DNA of 64,000 nt from Tigriopus japonicus (Eukaryota; Arthropoda; Copepoda; Harpacticoida; Harpacticidae). The first letter of the stretch is position 1, and every line of letters starts with the position of its first letter. The stretch is from positions 431,492 to 495,491 of the forward strand of contig JAAGOF010000209.1 of the NCBI GenBank assembly GCA_010645155.1, read 5' to 3'. The notes under the pieces were generated by a model. The model made no database searches and was not told the origin of the DNA. It saw nothing but the letters and a program-made list of their open reading frames with translations. This document shows positions 1 to 9,601 of this stretch, piece after piece. A program made the position numbers and the translations under genes.

Positions 1-670
1 CAAGGCAATAGTTAAAGGTTCAAGCACATTGTATTTTTTCTACATGAAATACGTGGCAAGGTGAAGGCATGTCGGGTTCAAGTTCTGTACTAAAATTAAT
101 TGCTTTCGACTGGAAGCTTGAAACGCGTTCAAAATGCTCAAATCAATGTCATTTGGAAAGGCGGGAAAATAGGTCAAAATTGGCGCGAAATTCAAAGACC
201 TATCACGCACCAACAATGGCATTGGCTTCCTCGCAACCTTCCCAACCCACTTGAACAACCTACGTGGTTACAGTTTGGAGAACAGTGAGGACAATAATTC
301 TCTGGCCAAAGCTGATCGAAGTCGAGTTTTTACCAATCTTGAACATTCATGGTTGTGTGGGCGGGAGCTCCATCTTACTGGAACCGAAAGGGTATGCCAA
401 CAAACCCATCCTGGATCAAGGAAAGCACTTTGGTTTGTAAAAATGCAAGATGACTTGCCATGTTGACTTTAACCTCGTCAGTCATTCGTAAAAGGGACGA
501 GTTTTGCCATTTGAGGCCACTGCACTTCAAACCTTGACGAAAGACCAGCTTTGTGTAAAATAGACGTACCTGGTACCTGGACAAACGGTTGAGGAATTCT
601 TGGCCACAATTCGCCCAATTTAAGGATGAAACTTCTTTTTAACTTCCCAAAAATTATCACTAGTAACAAT
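1..670. other. No gene seen; left flank of window
   Basis: Only short overlapping open frames on both strands, with no recognisable domain, splice structure or tRNA. The last 8 bp (GTAACAAT, 663-670) are the target-site duplicate of the MITE that follows. Confidence 0.5.
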
Positions 671-955
671 TAAAGGGCTAACAGAGAAATGACACTCCGA
701 ATATATGCATGAGTCACCAAGCCTGCACTATTATGTAAATGAACATCGGACAACTTAATTACGTGATTCAAAACCAAGTTGAACTTTCGTTTTCAGGAAG
801 TCAGTGACAAAATTGCTCATTCAACTGCTTTGCTTGAACAAGAGCAATGCAAGACAAATCTAGTCACTTGGCACCCTTGCTGTTGGACCAATGAATTGTG
901 TTCAAAAAAATTTCCCCAGCCTGAACTTGAGTGACATTTCTCTGTTAGCCCTCTA
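671..955. mobile_element. hAT-type MITE, family 1 copy A
   Basis: A 285-bp non-autonomous element. It has terminal inverted repeats beginning TAAAGGGCTAACAGAG on the left and ending CTCTGTTAGCCCTCTA on the right, followed by an inverted GTGACATTTC block. Exact 8-bp duplicates GTAACAAT flank it at 663-670 and 956-963. An 8-bp target-site duplication is typical of hAT transposases. There is no internal coding capacity. A second copy lies at 6218-6531. Confidence 0.88.
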
Positions 956-3319
956 GTAACAATGACAGAGGCTTGGGGAAGATTGGTGTACCACTTGAGG
1001 AGAATTTTCGGTCTTGTCTTCCTCTTGACCTTTGTGGCCCCTGACAAGAGTTGGGGGTGTTTGTACTTGGAGGGTTTCAAAACCAAGGTCTTTTTTTAAC
1101 ATCCTGCTCATCATTTTGGTGAACACATTGTAGCACTTGGCCATCTTTTAGGTGGATCGAGCTTGATTTCTTCTGATCTTGGATGCAATGGCCTTGATCA
1201 GCTTGGGAGTCCTTGACGTCCTTTTTATTTACCTTGACCGGTTTTTTTTTATGTCTTGTTGAATCCTGATAGGGTAAAAGAGAAAAAAATGGCCAATCTG
1301 GTTCTGTACGTGGTCTGAGCTGTTGGGCTTTCAATTGCATTTAGGGATTAAGAATTGAAGTGGGATTCCAGCGTTTTTTGGTCAGATATGAGTATAGAAA
1401 TAACTTGAAAGTTCTAGGAACTCTTGGTAAACTTCTCATTTCTTGATTGGCCAAAAGATGGTGAGGGCTTCCACTTCAACCATCGAATGTCGCGTTTCAA
1501 CCAACGCCTTTTAGAAATCGACTTCCACAGTGTATCAAATTCCAGTTTTCGGATTGATTGGTTCGTTGTAGAAAGAAGAAACAAAGGCTTGAACAGGAAC
1601 ACTTGGTATCCAACCAAATTTGTCCTTGATCTTGAACAGATCTCTCAAAGGTCCAACAGTGCTATGTAGAGACCTCTTTGCTGAAAGCGTCCATTTGATT
1701 TACCAAGAGCCACTAGATTTTTCTGGACTAGGAGGCAAACAAAAATAATTTTGACTTCCAGTAGGAACAAATCAATTACACACTGCTACATAAAAGACCT
1801 TGCTAATGAAGACTAGAATAGGTATTTCAATGGGACATGACAAAGGTTGCTTCAAGTGAGCGTTTTAAATCTTACCGTAAGCGGTAAAACAAGGCCGTTG
1901 GCTGTGCTGCAGTACTCAGCCCATTTTGGCGAATCCAAGTTTTTCCAATTTAAGGATCCATTCAATGATTTTAGGTCCTAGGAAACGATCTATATTTTAT
2001 GCCTTGATACCTCTCCTTACATTTGGTTGATAATATCCTCGGTTTATTTGCTTCAAAACGAAACACTTAAAATCAAAACCAAGGAGAAACATTAGAAACT
2101 AATTTCTTTCTCTTTATGGAAGTCTTTTTGAAATATTGATATGATTCTTTAGAACTCACTGAACAAATCAGCATATTTTTAAGTATTGTTTGGATCAATG
2201 TGAAACCCTATTTTTGCAAAAGCACGAGGCTTGGACAATTGCTTTAAAAGGGACATGATCAAGGTTGCTTCAAGTGAGCGTTTTAAGTCATAACTATTTT
2301 CATGTTGATAAATTTTCAATGGAAAACCATGAGTTATGAATGTCCTTGCAGTTTTCATGGCCTCCAATTTTAATTGATTGAACACATTTTTAAGCTGATG
2401 CCGGTTGACAGTCACGGCTTTCTTTCCACTACAGAGCCATTGAAAAAGGATCTATGTTTATTGCAATTTTGAGTTATTTGTAACGTTCCTCAACTGCTTG
2501 CACTATTTTATATTTTCTTGTCGCATTTTTGGCATCTTTGTTGCAGTTTTTGGCGTTTTATTTGCATTTTATGTGCAGCCCAGATGATCAGTTTTATTCC
2601 ATCTTCTTTTGATGAAATGATAAGTGTTCAGAGTTTGGTGCACACCTTGCATTCTTGTCTGGCGAGATAAATTTCCAAAACTGTTTTGATTTGAAAAATA
2701 TTCAAAAGTTGAGAGGCAAATATTCAGAAAATATGGATATTAGGGATAATATTCCGGACTTACTTAGATTTTTTATGAAACAAACCCAAACTTTCAATCA
2801 ATGAATTATCAGTGAGTCATACAATTAATGAACAGGGCCCTTTTGAAAACTAAATGGTGAAAATTGCTACGTCTTGAAAGTTATAGTATATTCAGTGCTC
2901 TAAACAGTTTGTTTTCCAAGCCTTAATAATTATTCAACCCAGAGATTTATTTTTAGGAATTGTGATTTTCCAAAATAGTTCTATTTAACGTTAACATGTC
3001 ACTATTTTCTTGGAAAATGATTATTAATGGTTACAAAAAGGAAAAGGTTTGCGGTGCATACAGCCTACACCTAAGCTCAGACCAATTCTGTTTCAATCAG
3101 ATTAGTTGTCAAAAGTACAAAAAGTATATTTTGAAACCAAGAACGATCTTGAAACTATTTATGAAAAAACTTGGATTTTCCTTTGATTTAAAAAAACCCC
3201 TCTAAATCTTGCTCAAAATGACAAAATCTCAACAAAAAGAACAACCAAACATTCAATCAATCAATTATTTCCGGTCTCTCTATTTTTCACTTCATGTACT
3301 CAATACTTACCCTCTAACT
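956..3319. other. Gene-free stretch with a short direct repeat
   Basis: No supported gene. A block of about 40 bp containing CAAGGTTGCTTCAAGTGAGC occurs twice in direct orientation (about 1831-1871 and 2249-2290), so part of this is repeat-derived. The stretch at 1710-1800 resembles one arm of the inverted-repeat element at 15390-15890. The short open frames look like noise. Confidence 0.45.
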
Positions 3320-3586
3320 CAGGGGTTCTCAACCTTTTTCCGGGGGATACCCATTTTGGCAAGGGAAATATCCGATTTACCCCCCTATGTAGCCACGCGA
3401 AGAGAGCTGCGCAAAATTCAAACGGAGAAAAACAATAAAAATGTCAAAATACGTGAAGAAGAGAAAAACGTGCAATATTGGTCGAAAAAAAACAAGTTTT
3501 TTCCAATTTTTCCGGACACAAATTTATCCAACAGAAAGTCAAATTTACCCAATTTTGGGTAAATACCCATAGGTTGAGAACCCCTG
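3320..3586. mobile_element. hAT-type MITE, family 2 (CAGGGGTTCTCAACC ends)
   Basis: A 267-bp element with perfect 15-bp terminal inverted repeats (CAGGGGTTCTCAACC and GGTTGAGAACCCCTG). Perfect 8-bp duplicates CTCTAACT flank it at 3312-3319 and 3587-3594. The CAGGGGTTCTCAACC-type end is characteristic of hAT elements. It lies about 150 bp upstream of the TATA box of the acetylcholine-binding-protein-like gene, so it could have altered that promoter region. No transposase is present. Confidence 0.92.
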
Positions 3587-3737
3587 CTCTAACTGAATAA
3601 GCTTCGAGCCCTGACCGTCATGGTGAACATTTGGTGCTCTGTACGCACAAATCAGAAAGGCTAAACGTTGTGTCAGTGACGGTCTCTGTGAACTTGAGAT
3701 GTTCACAACGGAATCATCCCCAATCCATATGTACGAG

Positions 3738-3744
3738 TATAAAA
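3738..3744 (+). promoter_or_regulatory. TATA box of the AChBP-like gene
   Basis: TATAAAA lies 57 bp upstream of the ATG at 3795. An initiator-like ACAGTTATT around 3766-3774 sits about 30 bp downstream of it, the expected TATA-to-start spacing, which predicts a 5' UTR of roughly 27 nt. No other TATA of this quality lies nearby. The start site itself is inferred. Confidence 0.65.
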
Positions 3745-3794
3745 GCGATGCATGACACGACTAAAACAGTTATTCGAATGCAATCTATTGAAAC

Positions 3795-6082
3795 ATGAAG
3801 TTGCGGGTAGTCATTGTGAGTTTCTTGGTGTTGGATCTGGTTATCCAAGGATCTTGGGCCAAGACAGAGGCCGAAATTCTGAAAGAAATTTTTGCTCGAT
3901 CAGACTTCGCCAAGACCAAACCCCCTGGTGTGGCACCAAATGGAACTACAGATGTGCAATTTGGGGTTGCACCAATTTGGTTGGAGCTTACTCCCAAAGG
4001 GGTGATTAAAGGCAAGATTTGGTATCGGTACTTGTGGACAGATGAACGCTTGACTTGGGATGCTGATCAAGCCCAAGGAATCTCATCCTTGAAAGTCAAC
4101 CCGAGTCAGATCTGGACGCCGGATATTTTCCCCTATAACAGGTAATTCTGGTCATTGACAGATGTGTTTATTTTTGAAGACACGTAGGTAGATTTGGAGA
4201 GTGTACCCTAAAAGATGGGACAGGTTTAAGCTCTTCAATCTCTTGGAAAACAAAGTGTATTCGGAAAAATCTTCTTGTTTAGTGCTTTGATCAAGTTTAC
4301 AATAAAGAAAAGAGTCGAATCCTTTGACGTACTCTTATGTAGAGTTTATCATTATTTTAGCAAAAAAAAACTTAGCTCGAATATTTTGATGGCAAATTTT
4401 GAAGCAAAAAACTGTGATAGATATAACAAATCTGAATCTGAAAAGAAGAAGAAGTCAAGAGAGTAATCAAGACAGCATTGGAACTCATTTTGCATATTTT
4501 TTTTTTAAATCCTCGATAAATTTCTTGAAAGCTGAAAATATGGTGTCGGTGTTGAAGCTGCGAGACAAACACTGTGGTTTGCCCATCCCTACTTTGGCGC
4601 AAGTCATTTTGAAACCCCTATTGAGAGTCGAAAAAAGCGACCTCCAGCGGCATCAACTGTATAACATTTCCTGTAATGGAAAGTAGAAAAATTCCGAAAA
4701 TATGCCCTTCACTTTGCTAAGTTTGAATGCCTCTCGTACATCCCCAGTGATTTAAAATTGGTAGCAGCTAACAACAAGTTGTTAATTATTGTATCAAAAA
4801 ACTTTCTTGAACTTTAAGAACATCAAGATTTTTGCCTCATTTTAAAGTTATTACTGGTTTTAAATGTCAACTTCATTTTCAAAATTAGTCACCCTCTACA
4901 TATGAGGAAGGAGAAAAAGGGGAAAAGGAGAAGGCAAGAGGGGCCGTCAACGAAATCAGAGCGACCAATTTCAGACATTCAAAAAGGAGTTGGGGAAGCT
5001 TGCAGACATGTGGACTTTTGGACACCGTTGCGACAAACCAATGCAATTTTGGTGCATTACAAGAAAACAACTTTTGAAGTTAGAATAAATGGCTCTAGAA
5101 TGAAATAAAAAAGAAATACCAAACACTGATAAAACTTGCATAAACAGCGAAAGAAGTTACAATTTTGACAGGGTCACTTAGTACTGTGAACACTCCACGT
5201 TTTGAATCGTGAGACTCTTATACAGAGAACTGGTAATAAAGTTGCCGACATGGCCTTTTGCATAAGTTAACAAACCTTTGTTATATTGATGTTTAACACT
5301 CTAGTAAATAAAAACAAAAGAAAAATAAACTTAATGCCAGACAGTATATGTATTTTGAATCTATTTGCTTAGAATAGTTCTCGGTTGTTGACAGCCCTTG
5401 TGACCCATTTTTTTTATCCTCAGCTCATTATTCCTGTCCCTCTTAAGGTTTGATTTGAATGTTAAATTCCAGCTGAACCTTACGTTTCAATGTGTTCAGT
5501 ACACAATTAAAAATCATTAACCTCTAAGTGCTTGCTAAACCATGTGGCAGATTTCAACCATGTCCTTTTGCAGGTTCGACTCTCAAAACCCTATGTTTTC
5601 GTACCAATCGGATGGATCCGCTTCCAATGCCTTGATCATGCCCACGGGCTCCATTATCTTTGTGCCTGAAACTGGACGCGAGTTTATCTGTTCAAATGTG
5701 AATTTCGACGACTTTTGGGGGGAGCAAGAATGTTTCTTTAAATTTGGTTCTTGGACCTATGACGGCTATTTGTTGAACATCATTCCCTACGACGGCAAAA
5801 CTGAACTCGATTTGGACGAATACGATAAATCAAGTCCACTCTTGGTGAGTTGTAAGCAAAATATTTTGCCTCGTCAAATCACGTGACTCATTAGTTTTTT
5901 CATTTCGTTTTCAGATTAAGAAAAGTTCGATTAAGCAAGTGGTGAAGTATTACCCATGTTGTGACGAACCCTACCCACATTTGATGATGAAATTCACGGT
6001 CCAGAGGAAGTTTATCGTCCAAGATAATGGAATCGTTATCCACAATCCAAATCTCCAAAGCAAAGCAGATAATTGTGCATGA
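3795..6082 (+). CDS. Secreted acetylcholine-binding-protein-like protein (soluble nicotinic ligand-binding domain)
   Basis: Three exons, 3795-4141, 5574-5844 and 5915-6082, with GT-AG introns and matching phases (2, then 0), give 261 aa. A signal peptide (MKLRVVIVSFLVLDLVIQGSWA) is followed by one Cys-loop receptor ligand-binding domain. The Cys-loop is complete: C, 13 residues, C, starting FICSNVNFDDF. The aromatic box is present: loop A WTPDIFPYN, loop B FGSWTYDG, loop C YYPCCDEPY with the vicinal cysteines of alpha subunits, and loop D IWYRYLWTD. The protein stops about 24 residues after strand beta-10 (FTVQRK), where a receptor would enter TM1. No TM1-TM4 is encoded, so it should be secreted and bind acetylcholine-like ligands without forming a channel. 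Molluscan AChBPs have this layout; loop C here is closest to insect alpha subunits. A polyA signal follows the stop. Confidence 0.9.
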
Positions 6083-6100
6083 AAAGTTGGCCAGGGGCAA

Positions 6101-6106
6101 AATAAA
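6101..6106 (+). terminator. PolyA signal of the AChBP-like gene
   Basis: AATAAA lies 19 bp after the TGA stop (6080-6082). It implies a very short 3' UTR and supports the last exon as a true end rather than a truncated receptor. Confidence 0.7.
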
Positions 6107-6217
6107 TGATTGGCCGAACCAATGTTAAAGAATTAGGACTTAGGTCTTGTGTCAGACGTTTCCTGGCAACTTGTCTTCTGTCACCGATATTCAAAGATAC
6201 CAAATACTGGGCCAGTC

Positions 6218-6531
6218 TAGAGGGCTAAAGCAGCTTTATAGAGGGCTAACAGAGAAACGTCACTCCAGTACAGTCAGTGAAGATTTGTTTTGAACACACT
6301 TCATTGATGCAACAACAAGGGTGTCAAGTGACTTGATTCATCATACATTTCCCTTGTTCGACGAAAGTAGTTGGTTGAATGAGCAATTTTGCCACTGACT
6401 CCCTAAAAATGCAAGTTTGGGTTGTGAATCACATAACTTAGCGTGTTCAACGTCAAATACCATCGCACACACAGTGCAGGCTTGGTGACTCAGGAATATT
6501 TTTGGAGTGTCATTTTTCTGTTAGCCTTCTA
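6218..6531. mobile_element. hAT-type MITE, family 1 copy B
   Basis: Same family as 671-955. The left end TAGAGGGCTAA appears twice (6218 and about 6239), so the left terminus is partly duplicated. The right end is CTGTTAGCCTTCTA. Exact 8-bp duplicates GGCCAGTC flank it at 6210-6217 and 6532-6539. No coding capacity. Confidence 0.88.
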
Positions 6532-6540
6532 GGCCAGTCC

Positions 6541-6787
6541 AGTGGGTGAGGCATAGCGTAGTGCGTCGGTTTGTCATGCAGATGGCTGGGGTTCGATCCC
6601 GGCTCGCTACCACCCTCAAAACTTACCTCCTTGGAGTCGAAACTAAGCGTTGAACTGTCTTTCAATGCAATCAACTACCAATATATACCTTTGGCAACCA
6701 AAAAGTGGCAAGGCGCGGGAATATTCCTTCATGGAATCCCCCTTTAACTGTGATGTACTGACTCCTTAACAAGCAAACAAACAAATT
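6541..6787 (+). repeat. tRNA-derived SINE
   Basis: The 5' part is a tRNA-like head with an A-box-like GCATAGCGTAGTGCG and a perfect B box GGTTCGATCCC (about 6592-6602), then a body unrelated to tRNA. The 3' end is a CAAA-type tail (AAGCAAACAAACAAA). The target duplicate GGCCAGTCC occurs before the head (6532-6540) and after the tail (about 6789-6797). The cloverleaf is imperfect, so I call this a SINE and not a functional tRNA gene. Confidence 0.72.
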
Positions 6788-6797
6788 GGGCCAGTCC

Positions 6798-8853
6798 CAC
6801 CTAACGTTTTGTAAGCTCTTTTTGAAGTTGACCTGTTCTCAGGGTTGGTCAAGGCATCAACATTTTCCATTCATCCTCTTTTTCTGGGGATAATAAGAAA
6901 AATGGGGACAAATGGTCCCAAAGTACTGCCTTGGGGCATTCACAGGACAAAGTTTTAAATTGTCCGAAACGTTATTACTAGAGACCGGATTTGAAATTTA
7001 TTTTCTATTTTTTTAATTTTTGCTCAGTTTTTATCGTATCGAACATATTGTGGTATTTTTGACGAAAAATCAATTTTTGGAGGCAAATTTGATTGACTTT
7101 ACAATAAAAAACAAATTTAGTGAAGTATTTTACATTTTTTCATTAGCTTTACATTTGAGCATTTTTTTATTTTTTAGAAACGTGAGCAAAACTTCTCAGA
7201 TGGCAACATATTTTTCAAATTGGAAGTCTGAGGTCGTCTGTTTTTTGGAATTACAAGATGACTTCATTAAAAATGTATCAAAATGTCTTTAGACTTCGAT
7301 GGTCAGAAAAAGTTGTTGTTGCTAATCGAGGCCGTCCTCGTCTCCTCCACAGTCTCCGGAAGATAGCTCGGCTTGCCGTGTCAATCCATAGCAATGACAC
7401 TTTTAGCCCTGACAGCCCTTGCCCGCATTTGAGAAGCTGGAGGGTGTTGTGGGAACTAGAGCACTATAATAATTTTATTATACATGAAGTGCTCTGGTGT
7501 GGACTGGCCTTCATAAGTGGGACAGATGTTGGTTGTCTTGGGATCAATTGTGTTGCGTTGTGTCAAGTTGGTGCACATTGCATAACCCGATAAAAAATAA
7601 AAATGGTCAACAACATCAAATCCTGTTGCGTTTTTAGTTGCAATTTCTCAAAAATATTTACATGGTGGCCATTTTCGCACATCTTGGTAATTTGAATACA
7701 ATCCTCTCAACTGGAATCACCTTTAGAGCATCCAAGAGTGTGAAAATCTAGCAAAACAGAAATGTAATGGCATGTTTTTGAAAAAAATACCTTGGGACTT
7801 TTCCAACTTTGGGGGAACTGCAATGTTTTTTTCCATTTTTTCCTCTTTTCCGTTTGATTTTCAATTTTTTGGTCAATATATTTCAATTTTAAAAAGTTTT
7901 GACTCAAAAAACATCAATTTCAAATTCGAAAAGATTGAAAAATTGGATTTTTCCATCAGTAGAAAATGTCGCCCTCTCAACTGTTGAGCGGACAGCTAGT
8001 GTGACCAAACATGCGAATCAAGACCAACATTTTCAAACTTGTTCTTGAAGCCACAAGTTAGTTTTTGTCCGTATACCATGTATTGGATTAACCTTAACAA
8101 CGCAAAAGCTTAAATCTGTGTTCTTCCATCAGTGACTGATTCAATGTATTGGCAAAAGAGTTCCTAGTTGTGGTATTCAAATCCAAGGCATGGTCACCTA
8201 GTGACGTCTTTGGTTGTTGACCCAAATAAATTAGTCAAAACCACCCTTGATTCATCAATTGCATGGTTATAATTTGCCTGGTCACACATTTCAAATGTTC
8301 CCGCACTTTTGTCTGCTAAACAGTTGGTGACGGAAGACACGTTTTTACGATTACACTCCCTCTAGTATAAATAAAAGTCAATGCGACTTCCTAAAACTTG
8401 GAAAACTTTTGAAAAGTAACATGATCAAATCGATGAAGTCAACCGAAAAAATGGCATAAGGTTTGCTTACCAATGCCTTAGCGATCTCTTCATATTATTA
8501 AAATTCATGTCAAACCAAGTTTTAACCTAGTTGAGCTAAATGGTACTTAGAAAAGATCAAAGAAGAGCTGCTCAGTTGCTTCCTGCATAGATATCAATGG
8601 TTGAAAACACTAGAATTAAGAATTCTACTCAGCAAGATTAAAAAAGAGCAAGCAGAAGATAAACGTTTTCTTAGTTTATTTGGGACTTTGACCCTTTTTC
8701 TAGACTAATTTGCGTTTTTAGCTTGTTTTTGTGCGATTTTTGTGAACAAAGAGCATTTTGTTTTTGTTGCTTGCACTCTGTGGCAGCCCCTATTTATATC
8801 AATTTATGAAATGATATTTCTTCTGAAGCTATGTCAAGGAAGAACATCCCATT
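6798..8853. other. Gene-free stretch; small palindrome near 7460-7496
   Basis: No gene supported. An imperfect hairpin of about 35-40 bp (AGAGCACTATAATAA facing AGTGCTCT) lies near 7460-7496. Its ends resemble those of the MITE at 32116-32363, so it may be a tiny internally deleted relative. The locally GC-richer stretch 7315-7590 has an open frame but no recognisable domain. Confidence 0.4.
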
Positions 8854-9260
8854 GGTGTTTTTAAGCCGGAGAAGACGTTTTTTGAATTCCAAAAACTATT
8901 GAAAGCACTTTTAAAACTGGAAAGTGCTACCTCAGATTTATTTAAATTCTGTTGATTAGTTGTCGAGCTAAAACACATACAATGCCACTTAAAACATACT
9001 TAATAGCAAATGTTAGACCTTTTTCTTTCACTTGATTGTCAAATGCACGATGATAGGTGCTGTTCTAAAATATTGAAGGGCTCTTTCGAAACACACCCAC
9101 TGGACAACTTAATAATTGAGTAAAACAAATGCTAAATTATCTGATCGTAAGTACGTCTTAAGTGAAATAAAAACGAATTTTTCCCAAGAACGAATTTTAA
9201 AAAAACTTGTCTCAAAAGTACTTTGAATTGAAAAGCGACTTCTCCGGTCTAAAAAACACC
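8854..9260. mobile_element. Inverted-repeat element, MITE-like
   Basis: GGTGTTTTTAAGCCGGAGAAG at the left end faces CTTCTCCGGTCTAAAAAACACC at the right end. Their complement matches at nearly every base. The body is about 400 bp, AT-rich and non-coding. I could not settle the target duplicates, so the superfamily is left open. Confidence 0.55.
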
Positions 9261-9373
9261 GTTGCCCATTGATTGAGCTTTACCTTTTAAAAATGAATCA
9301 AGGATGTTCATTTTTTTAACACACAAATACTTTCAAGACATCAAAGATTGTGAAATAGTGAGAGTGTTCAGCA

Positions 9374-9379
9374 TTTATT
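9374..9379 (-). terminator. PolyA signal of the PAN/Cys-repeat gene
   Basis: TTTATT on the plus strand (AATAAA on the minus strand) lies about 225 bp beyond the minus-strand stop at 9602-9604. It is a suitable cleavage signal for the large minus-strand gene. Confidence 0.5.
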
Positions 9380-9601
9380 CCTTAAATTAAACAATACATA
9401 AACAAATGATAATTAACATTTTCATGCTTGAAACAAAATTGTTGAAAACAATGAGGATATTACAAGCCAAATGAAACTTCCTGTGGGCTTGCAAGTGCGC
9501 CTGGCAAAGTCTATACGTACAGGTTGAAAGAACGGCTAATTGAAATTCGCTCAGAAGAAAGTCCAGTTTTGTGGGGGTGCGTGTTCATTCTCTTGTTCAA
9601 T

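Noticed and set aside
3209..3562. 117-codon plus-strand frame near the AChBP-like gene
   Set aside because: Most of it is the hAT MITE 3320-3586, which has perfect inverted ends and target duplicates.
6541..6620. Possible functional tRNA gene (A and B boxes)
   Set aside because: The acceptor stem and anticodon arm do not pair well, and it continues into a SINE body with a CAAA tail and target duplicates.
7258..7593. 111-codon plus-strand frame in a GC-richer stretch
   Set aside because: It is interrupted by a small hairpin repeat and shows no family resemblance or splice sites.
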